Source of the DNA: Stenopsyche tienmushanensis
Taxonomy: Eukaryota > Arthropoda > Insecta > Trichoptera > Stenopsychidae
Length of the DNA: 64,000 bases
NCBI GenBank assembly: GCA_008973525.1
Contig: WACJ01000099.1
Coordinates: 62,001 to 126,000 of the forward strand
Direction of reading: 5' to 3'
Part shown: in pieces, positions 45,413-56,879 of the stretch
Numbering within the stretch: position 1 is the first letter of the stretch
Layout of the letters: each line of letters begins with the position of its first letter
Notes under the pieces: model-generated
Told to the model about the DNA's origin: nothing
The model's database searches: none
The model's input: only the letters and a program-made list of their open reading frames with translations
Position numbers and translations under genes: made by a program

Positions 45413-47055
45413 TTGTTTTTCTCAAAATTTTGCGATTTTTTGGCATTTAAAAATTCTGTTACAAACGATTACCGTGTAAATCTTTTTTATATTTCATGAT
45501 AAAGTACTAAGTTTTTCAAAATTCCCTCTTCAATTTCAAGCTTATTACCATCAAAGAATAACTTCTTATTAACGAAAAGTTTTCATTTGTCAGTCGACGC
45601 AATTTCTCCTCGGGTTTTTATATTTTGTTTGTGAGAATCGCTTCTTAAAAACTTCGAAACCATTCTTTAATCGCAAAAAATCGCGAAATTATGATCGTTC
45701 TTTAGATAGCGTTTTATCGATACTTTTGAGATGTTTTTAGTGATTCCTGTTGAATAATGTTTCCATTCAAAGGCATATTTTGATAAATCCATTCCTCTAT
45801 TCAGATCATGAAAGCTTTCTACATATTTTTCAGGATGTACACTAACAATATATAATATTTTGTATTAATAGGCGATTTTACCAAAATTGTTATATAATAT
45901 TTAGATATTATGTAAAATCAAATTCATATCTTTCAAAAGCCGAGTGAATTTATGGACAGCTAGTTTCCATTATGCTTGTGGTCATCCATCAAATACCAAA
46001 ACATGCATTTGAGTATTGAAATATATGGATAATTGAATCATTCATAAATACCGTTTACTTCAAACAGTTTTGCTTCGATCAAATTATATGACTATATATA
46101 ATATTAGTTCTAATCCAATGTAAATATTTAATGCAGCTATTTAACTAATATCCGTGCAAAATCTCTCGTATGAACCTTGCAAAACTAAATGCCGTTAAAA
46201 CTGGTTCGGTGCATCCTAATACGGTCAATATGCCGATGAACGAATTGGAGCTGAAAATCGTATAACTTCATATGGCAATTTGTACCAGAAACCGACTGAA
46301 TTATTAGTAACGTTTAGAGTTTAGAATACTCTAAACTCTAAACGTCACCTATTCCAAATATAAATCGCCATATTATGTAGCCAAGTCAAAAATTAAATTC
46401 GTTGCTTGAATATTGAGCTTTCAGCGCTTAAATATCGTAACTGTTTCCACTCTAGTGAAATGAACGTCCAATAGATTGCTTATTTGAAATTCACCCCTCG
46501 AAAAGTTTTCGCGTAAATATCTCTAAAAGAGAAAATATGCAAATTCGATAAGAACTGTATATAAATTGAATTAGTGGCCATAGCGGGATGCAGTTATTTT
46601 AAGCTTACATCAGATGTAGTGATTTTCCCCAGACAAGTTCATATATGTTTAGCTTCGATGACCTATTTCTATGGAACTGAAATAACACGGTTTTATATAA
46701 CACGGTTTGCGGGGGAAAAATATACGATTCGTTCGGGATTGGATTATAAATTACGTCTGTAATGCCTGGAAAAAAGTACGTTTACGTAAATACGTTTTCA
46801 GAAGACTTAATACATCAACTGATCCGTATTTATTTTTGGGACAATATTCCCGATAATGAAAACACCCTTTCGCTGGGTATTGAAGGAAAGTGAATGCATT
46901 TTAAGCATTCGAATAATATTTCTAAAATTTTCTCTCTTTGGTTAGTTGACTCATATAGCGCAAATTCTGTATTTAATGAATTGTCAGAAGGCTATAATTG
47001 AGCCGCTTAGAAGTGTTTTCTTCGTTGATCAATTCAAATACATAACAATAGTTGT
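45413..47055. other. No supported gene
   Basis: AT-rich. It contains a perfect hairpin at 46310-46345 (listed separately) and two aacacgg phrases near 46685-46710 that resemble Tigger-type ends. The stretch 46985-47055 shares gtcagaaggctaaaatt-like and gaagtgttttcttcgttgat sequence with 62250-62315. Confidence 0.35.
46310..46345. repeat. Perfect 16 bp stem, 4-base loop hairpin
   Basis: acgtttagagtttaga, loop atac, tctaaactctaaacgt. The arms match exactly. It has no U-run typical of a bacterial terminator, and the context is eukaryotic. It may be a foldback at a repair or insertion scar. Confidence 0.85.
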
Positions 47056-47422
47056 TGTTGACACTGTACCGCCAAAAGTGCCGCCAAAGTGCCGCCAAAG
47101 CCAATTTAGCCACGACGTCGAAGTCGTCAGTAAAGACTAGATGCATTGCATCATTTTTCCATGGATCTCCCTCATAATTGGCTTCAACGCAATATAAAAA
47201 AGTAATGGGGAGAGAACATCCCCTTGTCTGACCCCCGTCGTCACCTCGATAGGCTCCGACAGGGCACCGTTGAAGCTTACTATACTAATAGATTCGGACA
47301 CGGACATCCTCGATGAGCCATCAGCTTAATCGGGAATCCCGTTGAATCCCGTTTTTTCCGGTTGACCCTATCATATGCCTTGCAGAAATCTATAAATATG
47401 TGGTGGAAATCGACATCATGTT
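47056..47422 (-). pseudogene. LINE reverse transcriptase fragment (second lineage)
   Basis: On the minus strand: VEHDVDFHHIFIDFCKAYDR (RT motif with catalytic Asp in IDF-KAYD), then FPIKLM, NGALSEPIEVTTGVRQGDVL, SPLLF, LKPIMREI and, after a frameshift, LVFTDDFDVVAKLA (F-x-DD box). GVRQGD here differs from GVRQGC in the 38 kb LINE, so this is another lineage. A degenerate 12 bp tandem (gccgccaaagt) lies in its 3' part near 47070-47100. It is cut at 47422 by the mariner-A element. Confidence 0.6.
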
Positions 47423-48205
47423 CCACGAACATCCGTCCATAATCATCTGACAAAATTGGGCTACATCAATCGTTCAGATGTGTGGCTTCATCATGAACTG
47501 ACTCACTCAAATAAACTTCAGCATATTTCAACATGCGATCTTCTTCTCCAACGACATAATAGCCAACCCTTTTTGAAGAGACTTGTCACTGGAGATGAAA
47601 ATTGGATAGTCTATGAGAATATCTAATGTAAACGGTCTCGGATCAAGGGCACAGAAGCTTTAAATGTAGCTTAACCTGACCTACATCCAAAAAAAGTTTT
47701 GCTATGCATTTGGTGGGACTGAAAGGGGTTATTTTATTATGAGCTACTTCAGCAAGGTGAAACGATCAATTCAACAAAATATTGTTACCAACTAGACAAT
47801 CTAAAGGATGTAATTGTCAGAAAACGGCCAGAATTAGCGAACAAACGAGGCGTTGTTTTTCATCACCATAACGCCAGACCTCATGTGTCTTTGCTCGTCA
47901 GAAATAAATTATTATCATTTGACTGGGATGTTTTACCTCATCCTCCATACTCTCCGGATAGTGCCCCTTCATAGTATTATTTATATCTTTCATTGAAAAA
48001 TTCTTTACGTGGTAAAATTTTAATTAAAAAAATGATATAAAAATGTACCTTGATCAATATTTTGCCAACAAATCTGGGAAATTTTGGCAAGATGGCATTA
48101 TGAGGTTTCCGGAAAGATGAAGGTGAAAGAACAGAATGGATCATATCGTAATACAAATTATTGTTTTCTTAATATGAAAAAATAAACTTATGGGACACTC
48201 TAATA
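47423..48205 (+). pseudogene. Mariner-A transposase, most complete copy
   Basis: A single frame with several stops runs from LTKLGYINRSDVWLHHELTH through the HTH-to-catalytic linker, RLVTGDENWIVYEN (first catalytic Asp, codon 47594-47596), HPKKVLLCIWWD, the INSTKYCYQLDNL segment, RKRPELANKRGVVFHHHNAR, and LLSFDWDVLPHPPYSP. The second catalytic Asp is replaced by His (47867-47869, HHHNARPH for HHDNARPH), and the third by a stop (47972-47974). Their 35-codon offset equals the D34D spacing of mariners. The C-terminus (LRGK, MYLDQYFANKSGKFW) and the right repeat aacttatgggacactctaa follow. The N-terminus is missing. Inactive. Confidence 0.75.
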
Positions 48206-48638
48206 TATATATTAATTAGAGTGCTTAAAGAAATATATTTGGATTACGAAGAAAGGTCAAATATATTTATGAATCGTTCTAACTTCAGTCTGTCGACTTC
48301 GGTTCGTCGGATTCTCATGAACGAAGCTAAATATAAACAATCATCGACCTTTCTAATACTCTGACCCGAGCTATCTTTGCTAGATTATTCTTTTGGCATT
48401 GAAATATTAAGCTTTGTGTATTCGCACAAGTACGTTTTCATCGTTATACGTTTTCGCCATTTAAGTAAATACTAGTTTCTGCCAATAAACCGGAGGACAA
48501 AGCTGTTTATGTTTGTACTTCCACTTATTTTAGTTTCTAATTGGGATGTATTTCGCAACTATTCATCTGTAATCATAAAAAGACGTGGATGAAAAAATAA
48601 AATAGGAAATAGACTGAGAGCTGGCAGCATAAATTGAA
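48206..48638. other. No recognisable feature
   Basis: AT-rich, with no supported gene. Confidence 0.4.
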
Positions 48639-48776
48639 GATCATCTAACACATATCAATAATTTAATAGTTGTATTCTGACGTGTTTCCGAACTATCATT
48701 ATGACAGTCTGGCGACTGAGTGCTGTTGAGTTTGGGTTGCCAGACTATTATATGCCAGACTATGTGTTAGATGATT
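48639..48776. mobile_element. Small MITE with catctaacac ends, copy 1
   Basis: Terminal inverted repeats agatcatctaacacata and tatgtgttagatgatt (one or two mismatches), 138 bp overall. Internal agtctggcgactgagtgctg and gagtttgggttgccagact are shared, inverted, with 56880-57030. No gene. Confidence 0.6.
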
Positions 48777-49284
48777 CTTGGTATAAAACGATTGGAAGTA
48801 AATTTAAATATTGAGAGAGTTATTATTTCTTGGATTTCAAATAGATTTTCAATAATAAAAATAAAAATATGACTCTCAAAAATAGATTACAAGGCGTACA
48901 ATTAATACATAAATACACATTCCATCAATTTGGCAATTGTTGCTTTAACCGAAATACATGTATATGTAAATTATAAAGAAACCTTTCAATTAAATTCGCA
49001 AATTAAATCACGGATCCTGCAAATTAAATTAAGACGTTTTCCAATCAGCCTCCGAATTAATATGTTCAATTGTTGATTCAAAGTTTCCACAGTTTCACCT
49101 ACCTTTAATAGCTCTGAATGAATTATTAAATTGGTACAAGAGTTGCTGATGTTTTAGCACCATCAATTCAGTTGTATAATTTCGCATTATCGCAAATAAT
49201 AATATTTATTCAGAAATATGAAGAAAACGGTAGAAGGTAAAAACCGCGATGGACAGCCCTTTGGCTAAGAATGGAATACACTCA
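48777..49284. other. No recognisable feature
   Basis: AT-rich, with no supported gene. Confidence 0.4.
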
Positions 49285-49770
49285 AAGCTCTTTTTATGCG
49301 ACTTTTTTAATATGATTTCGAAGTTATGCGGTTTTTTTTAGAGCAATTTTTTTAAAAATATTTTATAATTTTTTTTTATCATGATGTTGTGGATAAAATA
49401 GGAAATAAATAATCAACACTAAACGAAATTTGGAAAAAAAATATAATTTAGGACTGTGTAAATCATATTGCATCTGTTATCGCTGAATTACGACCACACC
49501 CTTTAATCTGGTTTAGATTTTTTTTTAAATTGATTTCGATGAGATGATAGATGTTAGACATCCTTAAAATTTTACCAAAAATGTTATTTTTTAAATGCCT
49601 TACTGTTTTGCTGTTTTTTATTAACTTTTTTTATGCGATTTTGAATATATTTTATACAGCTGTTTCAAAGTTATGCGGTTTTTAAAATCTATGGAATGCA
49701 TCTTCGCTTTTTCTATATAAGTCATAGATTTTTTTGTGCGATTTTCACGCTTTAAATAAGCTCTTCTTAC
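49285..49770 (-). repeat. cgcataa-box family F, copy 5 (both ends, middle deleted)
   Basis: Read on the minus strand it starts gtgaaaatcgcacaaaaaaa, then atgcattccatagattttaa, ccgcataactttgaaacagc, aaaatcgcataaaaaaagtt and the aacattttt block. It then skips most of the middle to the ttaatc..ggtgtggtcgtaatt-like block and ends with aaaccgcataacttcgaaat and gtcgcataaaaa. Confidence 0.65.
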
Positions 49771-50165
49771 AAGTTACTCAAAGACAAGTTGGAACTGCAA
49801 ATGGTACAGACAAAATTGCATACAGGGTATTGTGTTTCGAAATCGATCTAAGATTTTTTATACGGAAAGAAATTGATTGACAATATGACGCCAAGCAGAA
49901 TTATTTAAATGAGGATATTACATAAGTAATCAAAAGCGTGCTTAAACTTTTCAACGCCATTCTTGGTCATTTAATATCGGAAGTTTGAAGGATTCTTGCG
50001 GTTATCCATTTTAAGCGATCAATTTGCATAAGTAAAAGAGGGATAATAATAAATTCAGATTGGAAAATCTTCAGAGCTATCGCTCAACACAATCAAACAT
50101 TGCACGAATGTATATTTTCCATCAAAATTATTATAACTATGAGGAAAATCTAGGATAATTTTTTT
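49771..50165. other. No recognisable feature
   Basis: AT-rich, with no supported gene. Confidence 0.4.
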
Positions 50166-50537
50166 TTGGATGTAGGCCAGGTTTGGCTACAATTAAAGCT
50201 TCTGCACCCTTGGTCCAATACTGTTTACGTTGGATATTCTTTTACATAGAGTATCCAACTTTCATCTCCAGTGACAAGTCTCTTCAAAAAAGGTTGGCTA
50301 TTATATCTTTAGAGAAGAAGATTGCATGTTGAAATACGCTGAAGTTTATTTGAGTCTGAACACATCTGAACGATTGATGTAGCCCAATTTTGTCAGATGA
50401 TTATGGACGGATGTTCGTGGAATTTTTAGCTTGTTAGCTATTTCGCGAACAGTTTATCGCGGATTTTCTTCAACCATGGCTATGATTAGATCTGTGTTCA
50501 TTTGCGAAATAAACTTATGGGACAACCTAATAAATAC
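50166..50537 (-). pseudogene. Mariner-A transposase, N-terminal part with 5' end
   Basis: The minus strand begins with the 5' terminal repeat (ttaggttgtcccataagttt). The start MNTDLIIAMVEENPR, a stop, TVREIANKLKIPRTSVHNHL and LTKLGYINRSD follow. These give the helix-turn-helix region, with a stop and a frameshift. Then come HWR/TGDES (first catalytic Asp context) and the LNV/CSQTWPTSKK part. It breaks off at 50166, so it lacks the second and third catalytic positions. It supplies the N-terminus and left repeat missing from the 47 kb copy. Confidence 0.65.
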
Positions 50538-51344
50538 TCTAAATCTACAGTGATTTAATACACATTGAATCGCTTTTTAGAATTCACATTCGTATTTTTC
50601 AACTTCCACAACGTATTTATAAATACATGCACAAATAAAGCTTTCAGTGTAATAGTTTTTTTCAGCATAGTATATTGTGCATCGAAGAGTTTTCCGTCCG
50701 TTTTCCATTTTAAACTTTTTCATTCATCCATGTTGAATTGTTTGTGTAATGTCGACCTAAATCTGAACTCATCAAAAAGTCACAATCTATACGTTGACTT
50801 TTTAATTACCACTATCAAATAATAAATAATCAAAGTATTTTTCATTCATATTAAAAATATTTAGCATTTGATGAATAAACATGCCGATGTAAAATATGCA
50901 CAGTCGGAATGATCGGTATCAATTTCTGACATATTTTCAGAGTATCCGATGCTCATTCTCGGCAGATTCTTTCAGAGACAGAAATTTAAAGAAACTCTCC
51001 CTCGAATAATAACAGTATCGATTCAAAGCTCTATTTTAATATGAAATAGAATGTAAGCTCACTTCGCCGAGTTGTTGAGAGCTTTTTCGTTTCAACTCTG
51101 GCCTCTCAGCCGCAAATCTCTCAAAGAGAGCATTCTCAGATCGACGATGCCTTTGAAGTTTTAGTATTAAATCTTAGCAAAAATATTTTTTAATCATCAG
51201 ATCGGACCATTAAAACGCCTTTAAATCCGGTAATAATATATGAAATTATTCAATTCGTCGTGCTTGTACAGTTTTAATCCCCCTTTTGATATATTATTGC
51301 CGGAAAAAACGATTCATATATCCCTTTCCAAAACGCTGTTGATC
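50538..51344. other. No recognisable feature
   Basis: AT-rich. The hydrophobic frame at 50565-50822 is unrecognised. Confidence 0.4.
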
Positions 51345-51515
51345 TGTGCAAATTTAATTCAAGAATGTGCGAGTTGTTGGTTGGCCTTGGTTATGGGAAG
51401 ACGTCCTTCTCGCAGCCAGATTTCTCTCTCTCTCGTGCTGAATAAATGTTACTTTTTTTCCTAAGCCCGTCTACCCCATCCATCTATCCAGCTACATATG
51501 ATCCGGGAAGCCCCC
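51345..51515 (+). repeat. LTR-like repeat S, copy 3 (3' part)
   Basis: ggttggccttggttatggga, agacgtccttctcgcagcca, ctctctctcgtgctgaataa and the ccatccatctatcc and atatgatcc phrases. The polyadenylation word aataaa is kept. The upstream half of S is missing. Confidence 0.55.
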
Positions 51516-51849
51516 GCTATATATGACGTAGATATTGTTATTTATAAACAACTAGACGACGCACACTAATCTTTCATCAATTAAATAATGGCGTATTCTA
51601 TAATAGAGCTTTAGATGGAAGCAATGTTTATTTTAAATATTATATTGAGCGAGAGATTACATTTGTTTTGGTAAAACAGCATTGTTTTTATAAAGTTTAT
51701 AGCATCGGGAGCTCAGGGATGAAAACAAAAGTTGCTACTGTGTAATTAGAAAAAGCTTCATAAAGTTTACGATTTCAAGCCAAAATGGCTAACTCGTCTC
51801 TTAGGCTATTTGGCTTGGGAGCTTTATTATGAAGCATCAGGTTTACTAT
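51516..51849. other. No recognisable feature
   Basis: AT-rich, with no supported gene. Confidence 0.4.
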
Positions 51850-52345
51850 TCGTTAAATTCCGCGTAGAAATGAGGAGCTGAATCGTTTGACTTTTGCAGA
51901 TTCATGCTCTTCTTATATTTTCCCCGTCCCAAAGATCGTGCTTTTACCGTGCTAATGAAGTGCTTTTGGATACACAGTATTTTTTCATGTGGTGCCCACC
52001 GACTGTTAATAAATGAGAAGCGCGTGAGTAGCCCATATACAGCTCTATCCATGTGAGAAGCATGCACGCATACCCTGTGTGTCCCTTTACTTTTTTGGTG
52101 CTCGCATCGGAAACTGGACACGTTTCAATTCGAAAAGTATATCAGTCGATATAATTGGAACACAACATCGTGTTTATATTTTCAACATAAACACACTTGG
52201 AATTTAAAAGTGACTTGAATGCATTTTAGATGTGTTATGAATTGAAATGATGACGTCTGTGCCTTTCCGCTTCACGGCATAGTCCACCGAAGACCGAACG
52301 TTCGGTCAGTACATAATAAATCGACGGTTTTTATACCTCGATTAC
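51850..52345 (-). mobile_element. Helitron-like internal segment
   Basis: Collinear on the minus strand with 34610-35340: accgtcgatt, then tcggtcttcggtggactatg, ccgtgaagcgg, acgtcatcatttcaattcat, cgagcacca and gtatgcgtgcatgcttctca. It lacks the TCTAACATATAA 5' end and the 3' end. The 91-codon minus frame at 51846-52121 is a by-product. Confidence 0.5.
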
Positions 52346-53374
52346 CAATAACTCACAAAAGCCTCATTAAATAAATTTCCTCCTACCATGTCTGAGTACT
52401 ATTTTTTCCAGTTAAGCTTCAAAAAAATATATTCTGAAGCTTGTTTAACCCCCATTCAAGTGTTAATTAAACATTCTAATTGAGATAGATGGCCAAATGG
52501 TGTTTGATTGACGTCAATCCAATTCAATTAAAATTCTTCACTTTTAATTTATATTTGCCTGACCCAAATTGGATTGTCGAAGTGCAGCGAAATTCATTTC
52601 CGATTCAATCGTTTTATGCATCGGTATGCATATTCAGTATTAACCATAAATGCGTTGGTTGAAGAGGCAATTGTATTTATGTTAACTTTTGATTGGCGGG
52701 ATCGGATTTATTTGAATTTTTTTAAAAGAATTCTGGAGCATTTATCACCATCTAATACCCGGAAGAAGTGAAAGAAAGAATCCATTAGCGATTTTTTGCA
52801 AATCTTGGAAAAGCTCATTCACACACGTTCAGCACAAAAAAATAACGAGCAAGAGAACTTTGGCATATACCCTTATATCAAAATATATTTGCTATTTTTT
52901 TTTATTTTAATCTTCATCCCAAGTAAATCGAATTGGACAAATGAAATGAACCGAAATCCATTGGAAGTAATCAACTTTTTTAATCTAAAGTTTTTGACGA
53001 GCAATTATGTCAATTGATTTCCAATGTAGGGATACGCTTGGGGATTATTGTATAATTTTAATTGAACGCTGAAAACTTAAATTAACTTGTTACATCATAG
53101 ATATGTAAATTAATGTTGAATCTCAATCAACTTATAATAAGAGATTAACCATACTATATTAGATTTATGTAAAACACACGAAAATTATGGGAGAAGAGAA
53201 GATTATTTGCTCAGAAATAGCAAATCGATTCATTAGTTTTATAGCAAGACACATATAAAAAAGTAAAGCAATCCGAATATATTTATATGCATATTCATAA
53301 AAAAAATATTTTGTACGAATTCGCTCACATAATAACATTGCAAATACAACGTGAAATGATTTTGGTAAACTTTA
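52346..53374. other. No recognisable feature
   Basis: AT-rich. The frames at 52574-52771 and 52796-53017 are unrecognised. Confidence 0.4.
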
Positions 53375-53465
53375 CTACACCATGATGTATTTAATACAGC
53401 TCGACTCTAATAATGAGAATATCGATATGAAATATAATAGATACGGGGCTCAGAATTTCATATGG
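53375..53465 (+). mobile_element. hAT-1 fragment, copy 3
   Basis: gatgtatttaatacagctcg, actctaataatg and atatcgatatgaaatataat match 3955-4030 and 16165-16240. Nothing more of the element is present. Confidence 0.5.
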
Positions 53466-53789
53466 TGTACCAAATACATATCATAGTAGCGCGCGGGTGT
53501 TTTTTGGCACGGCAAGGGAAATATTAAACAATGATCATGATATTAGATCGCGAATATTACTGATTATAGATCATCTAAATTATCTTCTTTGATTAACCTT
53601 AAAATGTCAAAATAATCTCTGAAATATTCCTGAATTTTCTAATGATGGAAACCCACATACAAACTATCTCGAAAATGAGTAAAACATATAGAATTATAAG
53701 TTATAGCAAATTTTTTCAATTAATTTGGTAAATGTATTTGTTTATTTTTAAAAAAAGTTCGTACTTTCATAAACTATCTTCGATTTTAT
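53466..53789. other. No recognisable feature
   Basis: AT-rich, with no supported gene. Confidence 0.4.
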
Positions 53790-53879
53790 TTTGGAATGCA
53801 AACCTTGTATAACACGGATTTGTATTACACGACGTTTTTGCGGAACCATATAATCGTGTTATACGAGGTCCCAGTGTAT
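53790..53879 (-). mobile_element. Possible Tigger/pogo-type terminus
   Basis: Read on the minus strand: cactgggacctcgtataaca, cgattatatggttccgc, aaaacgtcgtgtaatacaaa and tccgtgttatacaagg. Repeated gtataacacg words inside a terminus are typical of Tigger-type ends. A TA precedes the first base. No transposase is linked. Confidence 0.35.
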
Positions 53880-54029
53880 TAAAAAATGATGTAAATGTAA
53901 TTATGCTTGAAATTTCAGGTCCAAATACCGATATTGGGAAAAAGCTCACGATCTCGATAAAAAATCTTTTTGTTTTGACAATGTATATAAATAAAATATC
54001 TAATAGCATTAACTACATGTATATGCACT

Positions 54030-54550
54030 TAAACAATTTTTGGTACGGTAGATGCATTCCGCGGAAAATCGCACAAAAAAGCTATGACTTACATATTATA
54101 GAAAAAGTGAAGATGGGTTTCATGGATTTTAAAAACCGCATAACTTTGAAACAGCTATATAAAATGTATCCAAAATCGCACAAAAAAAATTATTAAAAAA
54201 ATAAGACAATTAAAAAAAACATTTTTGGCAGCATTTAAAGGACGTCTTGCATCATTGATAAAATTTTAAAGATGCCTGACATCTGGCATCTCAAATGCCA
54301 GACATTCACTAGAGAAATATAATACTAATTATTTTATTTACAAACTATCATCGCTGTATGATAATTTTCGTTATGATTCAAAATCCGTACTCTTACGATA
54401 TTTTGTGATAATATTTTGATAAGTAGTCTTTATGAAATAAAAAAAAAAATAAAAAAACCGCATAACTTTCAAAATCGCATAAAAAAAGTCGCACAAAAAA
54501 GTCGCATAAAAAAAATCGCACAAAAAAAAGTCGCTCAAAAAGAGATTAGA
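54030..54550 (+). repeat. cgcataa-box family F, copy 6, with minisatellite-like 3' end
   Basis: The 5' boxes (tttttggtacggtagatgca, ggaaaatcgcacaaaaaagc, aaaccgcataactttgaaac, aaaatcgcacaaaaaaa) are followed by a shortened middle and an expanded 3' array at about 54458-54545. There tcgcataaaaaaa or tcgcacaaaaaa units of 14-18 bp occur five times in a row. The frame at 54416-54637 is a translation of this array. Confidence 0.7.
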
Positions 54551-54719
54551 GTGTGTATTTATATGTATTCTTTCTACATGCATAATTTATTTAGTGTAAA
54601 TTTTAATTCGCATTTAATATCTATTTCTCGTAATTAATATTTAAGCATAAAATACAAATATTATCATTGAATTTATTCTAAAATATTTTGAGTACAAATT
54701 GGTTTTTTGATTCATTCAA

Positions 54720-55000
54720 AACTTGACACACTTCAATCACCAATCAATGTCTCTCGGCTTCAGTTCGTAAGGCACCCAATTGCCTTGCTTTTGAATAATT
54801 TCCATGGATTTAAATCATACGGAAAATGCTCGCTGAGTCACTCTCAATGATTCTGCAATCTTAAGATCTTCATCGAGTAATGCCTCCGATTCTTTGTGTT
54901 CGAATTTTTTTGGCTGTCCAGATCAAGGCTTTAATTTTTGAAACGTCGAAAACATTCCCCACATGAAATAACTCGCTAGTGAAAAGGTTTAATAATATTT
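54720..55000 (-). pseudogene. Mos1-like mariner transposase fragment
   Basis: The minus strand reads CFRRFKN, a frameshift, KFEHKESEALLDEDLKIAES, LRVTQRAFSV, a stop, then FKSMEIIQKQGNWVPYELKP and RDI. This is the second helix-turn-helix and linker of Mos1-type mariners (EALL-E-...ESL-VTQ-A-S-R-K-MG-I-K-G-WVPYELKPRD). It is a third mariner lineage, distinct from A and B. The catalytic domain is absent. Confidence 0.65.
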
Positions 55001-56694
55001 TAATACGATTCCGAGGTAAATATTCGCTTGAAGCCAAGCTCAATTTTATTAATATTTAATTAATCCGCTCGCTTTCGGATATTTATTAATGTAAATGTTA
55101 AAATACTTAGAACATTAAATAAGCTTATGATTAATGAATTTTAGAGATTTTGCGGATCGTCCGAATATTTTGAAACATCAACAATATTCATATAATACAG
55201 CTTTTGGTTGGTTATAAATGTTTCAAATATTATATTTACCTTGATAAGTCTATAGATCTATACGAAGGACGTATTCTAAATGAGTTTGGATCAATCAAAA
55301 ACATTTCAACGATATTAATTTGCCGAAACATTTTAATTAAATCTTCAAATAGATTTTATAGAGAACCCTTATTAAAGGTTTATCCAAACGCAAGACTTAT
55401 ATGTCAACACTATATCACGTTTACATGTGATGTTATTTCAAATAACTTTATGCATTTTGAGCAAATGGGATTCATTGGGTCGCATTTTTACATTGATTTT
55501 TTATACTATATTATGGATTGATGTCCGAATTCATGGGTTTATTTCGATGTAATATGCTGCAATAGTTGCAGTGATGAATATCGGCAATATTCTAAGCAAA
55601 TCGAATATAGAATACAGACCTTTTGCTGCCTCCGTCTAGCATTCGTATTCCAAATAGCAATGCATTGATGCAATAGTCGTCTTGCACTGTCATTTGTATG
55701 CATGGAAAATATTCCTCATACAATAGTATTGCTTTCGCAAAACGACATTGGGATTGGATTTGCAAATACCTGACATATGATGTGTATCATTTTAAAAATT
55801 GTAAAATCAGAAATAATCCACATACCATCATTCTTATGTTGCATATCGCAAATACAAATATATATTCATATTTTTTTGCTTTTATGAAAATGCTCTGTTG
55901 TGAATAACCTAAAATTTGTATATTTTGCGAATATCAATGGTTTTGGAGACAATAGTCTTGGAACAACAACACTCTTTCAGTCAGATCTATGTTCGTTGCA
56001 TTTTGTTGCATATCTTATTTACATATTTACTCAATAGCTACAAAGCACAACTTTTCTTAGTTTTTCAGTTGTTTAAAGCCAAACATCCCCACGAGAATAA
56101 TTCAATTACCTCATCGGCTAATATTATATTTTTTTATTCCCATGAATAGAATCTATATATAATATAACACCGTTGCTGAGTAATTAACATCTTATAGTCT
56201 TATTAATTTATTAATGATCTATTCTGAATATTTCCCCTAAATTCTTCAACCATGAAACATTGGCTAATTTAATACGGATTCATTAAAGGCGGTTGTTAAT
56301 TGGTTCTCCTTCTTATAATGCTTAAAATACAATACCCTTGATACATTTAAGACGATAAAAACATAGTTATTGTGGAAGGGTTGTAAATTATAAATAATTT
56401 AACTTTTAGGAACCATTGTACAGTATTTTTACTTCAATTTAAACCTATCTGATATCATATGAAATGTTAATACTTCTTATTAAACGATTGCATTGTTGTA
56501 TATTTCAAAAATATTTGATTGAATTAAGATTATTTGATGACATTATAATCAATTTCAATCATTATGGTGGCCTTCTTTCTATTTAATGCATTGAGATAGT
56601 GACTAGAACGGATTCCGCCTTAATGGTATAATTTATAAAACACTATACCCGGTATGCGTTGCAATGCCACGTCTCGCATAATAAACTCCGTGAA
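55001..56694. other. Unidentified frames; AT-rich
   Basis: The 105-codon frame at 55204-55521 has a more protein-like middle (REPLLKVYPNARLICQHYI) but no recognised family. Frames at 55698-56149 are unrecognised. Otherwise nothing. Confidence 0.3.
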
Positions 56695-56830
56695 TAAACA
56701 ATATTTTTACTATGCCTATATTATTTCAACAAGTGTAAACAATAAGCTGATAAAGTTTTATCACAATCGGATGAACGGTATGGCAGCTCATTAAATACGA
56801 ACAAACAAATATTGATTTTTATATATTAGA
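56695..56830 (-). mobile_element. Helitron-like 5' end
   Basis: Minus strand: tctaatatataaaaatcaat, gtttgttcgtatttaatgag, ccgttcatccgattgtgata and the aaactttatcagc tail. It ends after about 135 bp. Confidence 0.55.
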
Positions 56831-56879
56831 TTTATTTCAATTTTGAAAAAATGACATAATTTTCTGGTCGGCTTCAGCA

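Noticed and set aside
46310..46345. Hairpin resembling a bacterial terminator
   Set aside because: No U-tract, no upstream gene, and the window is eukaryotic.
47070..47105. Three gccgccaaa(a)gt repeats as a possible regulatory or satellite unit
   Set aside because: It lies inside a decayed LINE coding region and has only three units, so a local slippage duplication is enough.
54416..54637. Lys/Gln-rich 73-codon frame with repeating VAQKSRIKKIAQKK pattern
   Set aside because: It is the translation of the tcgcataaaaaaa array of family F, not a protein-coding gene.
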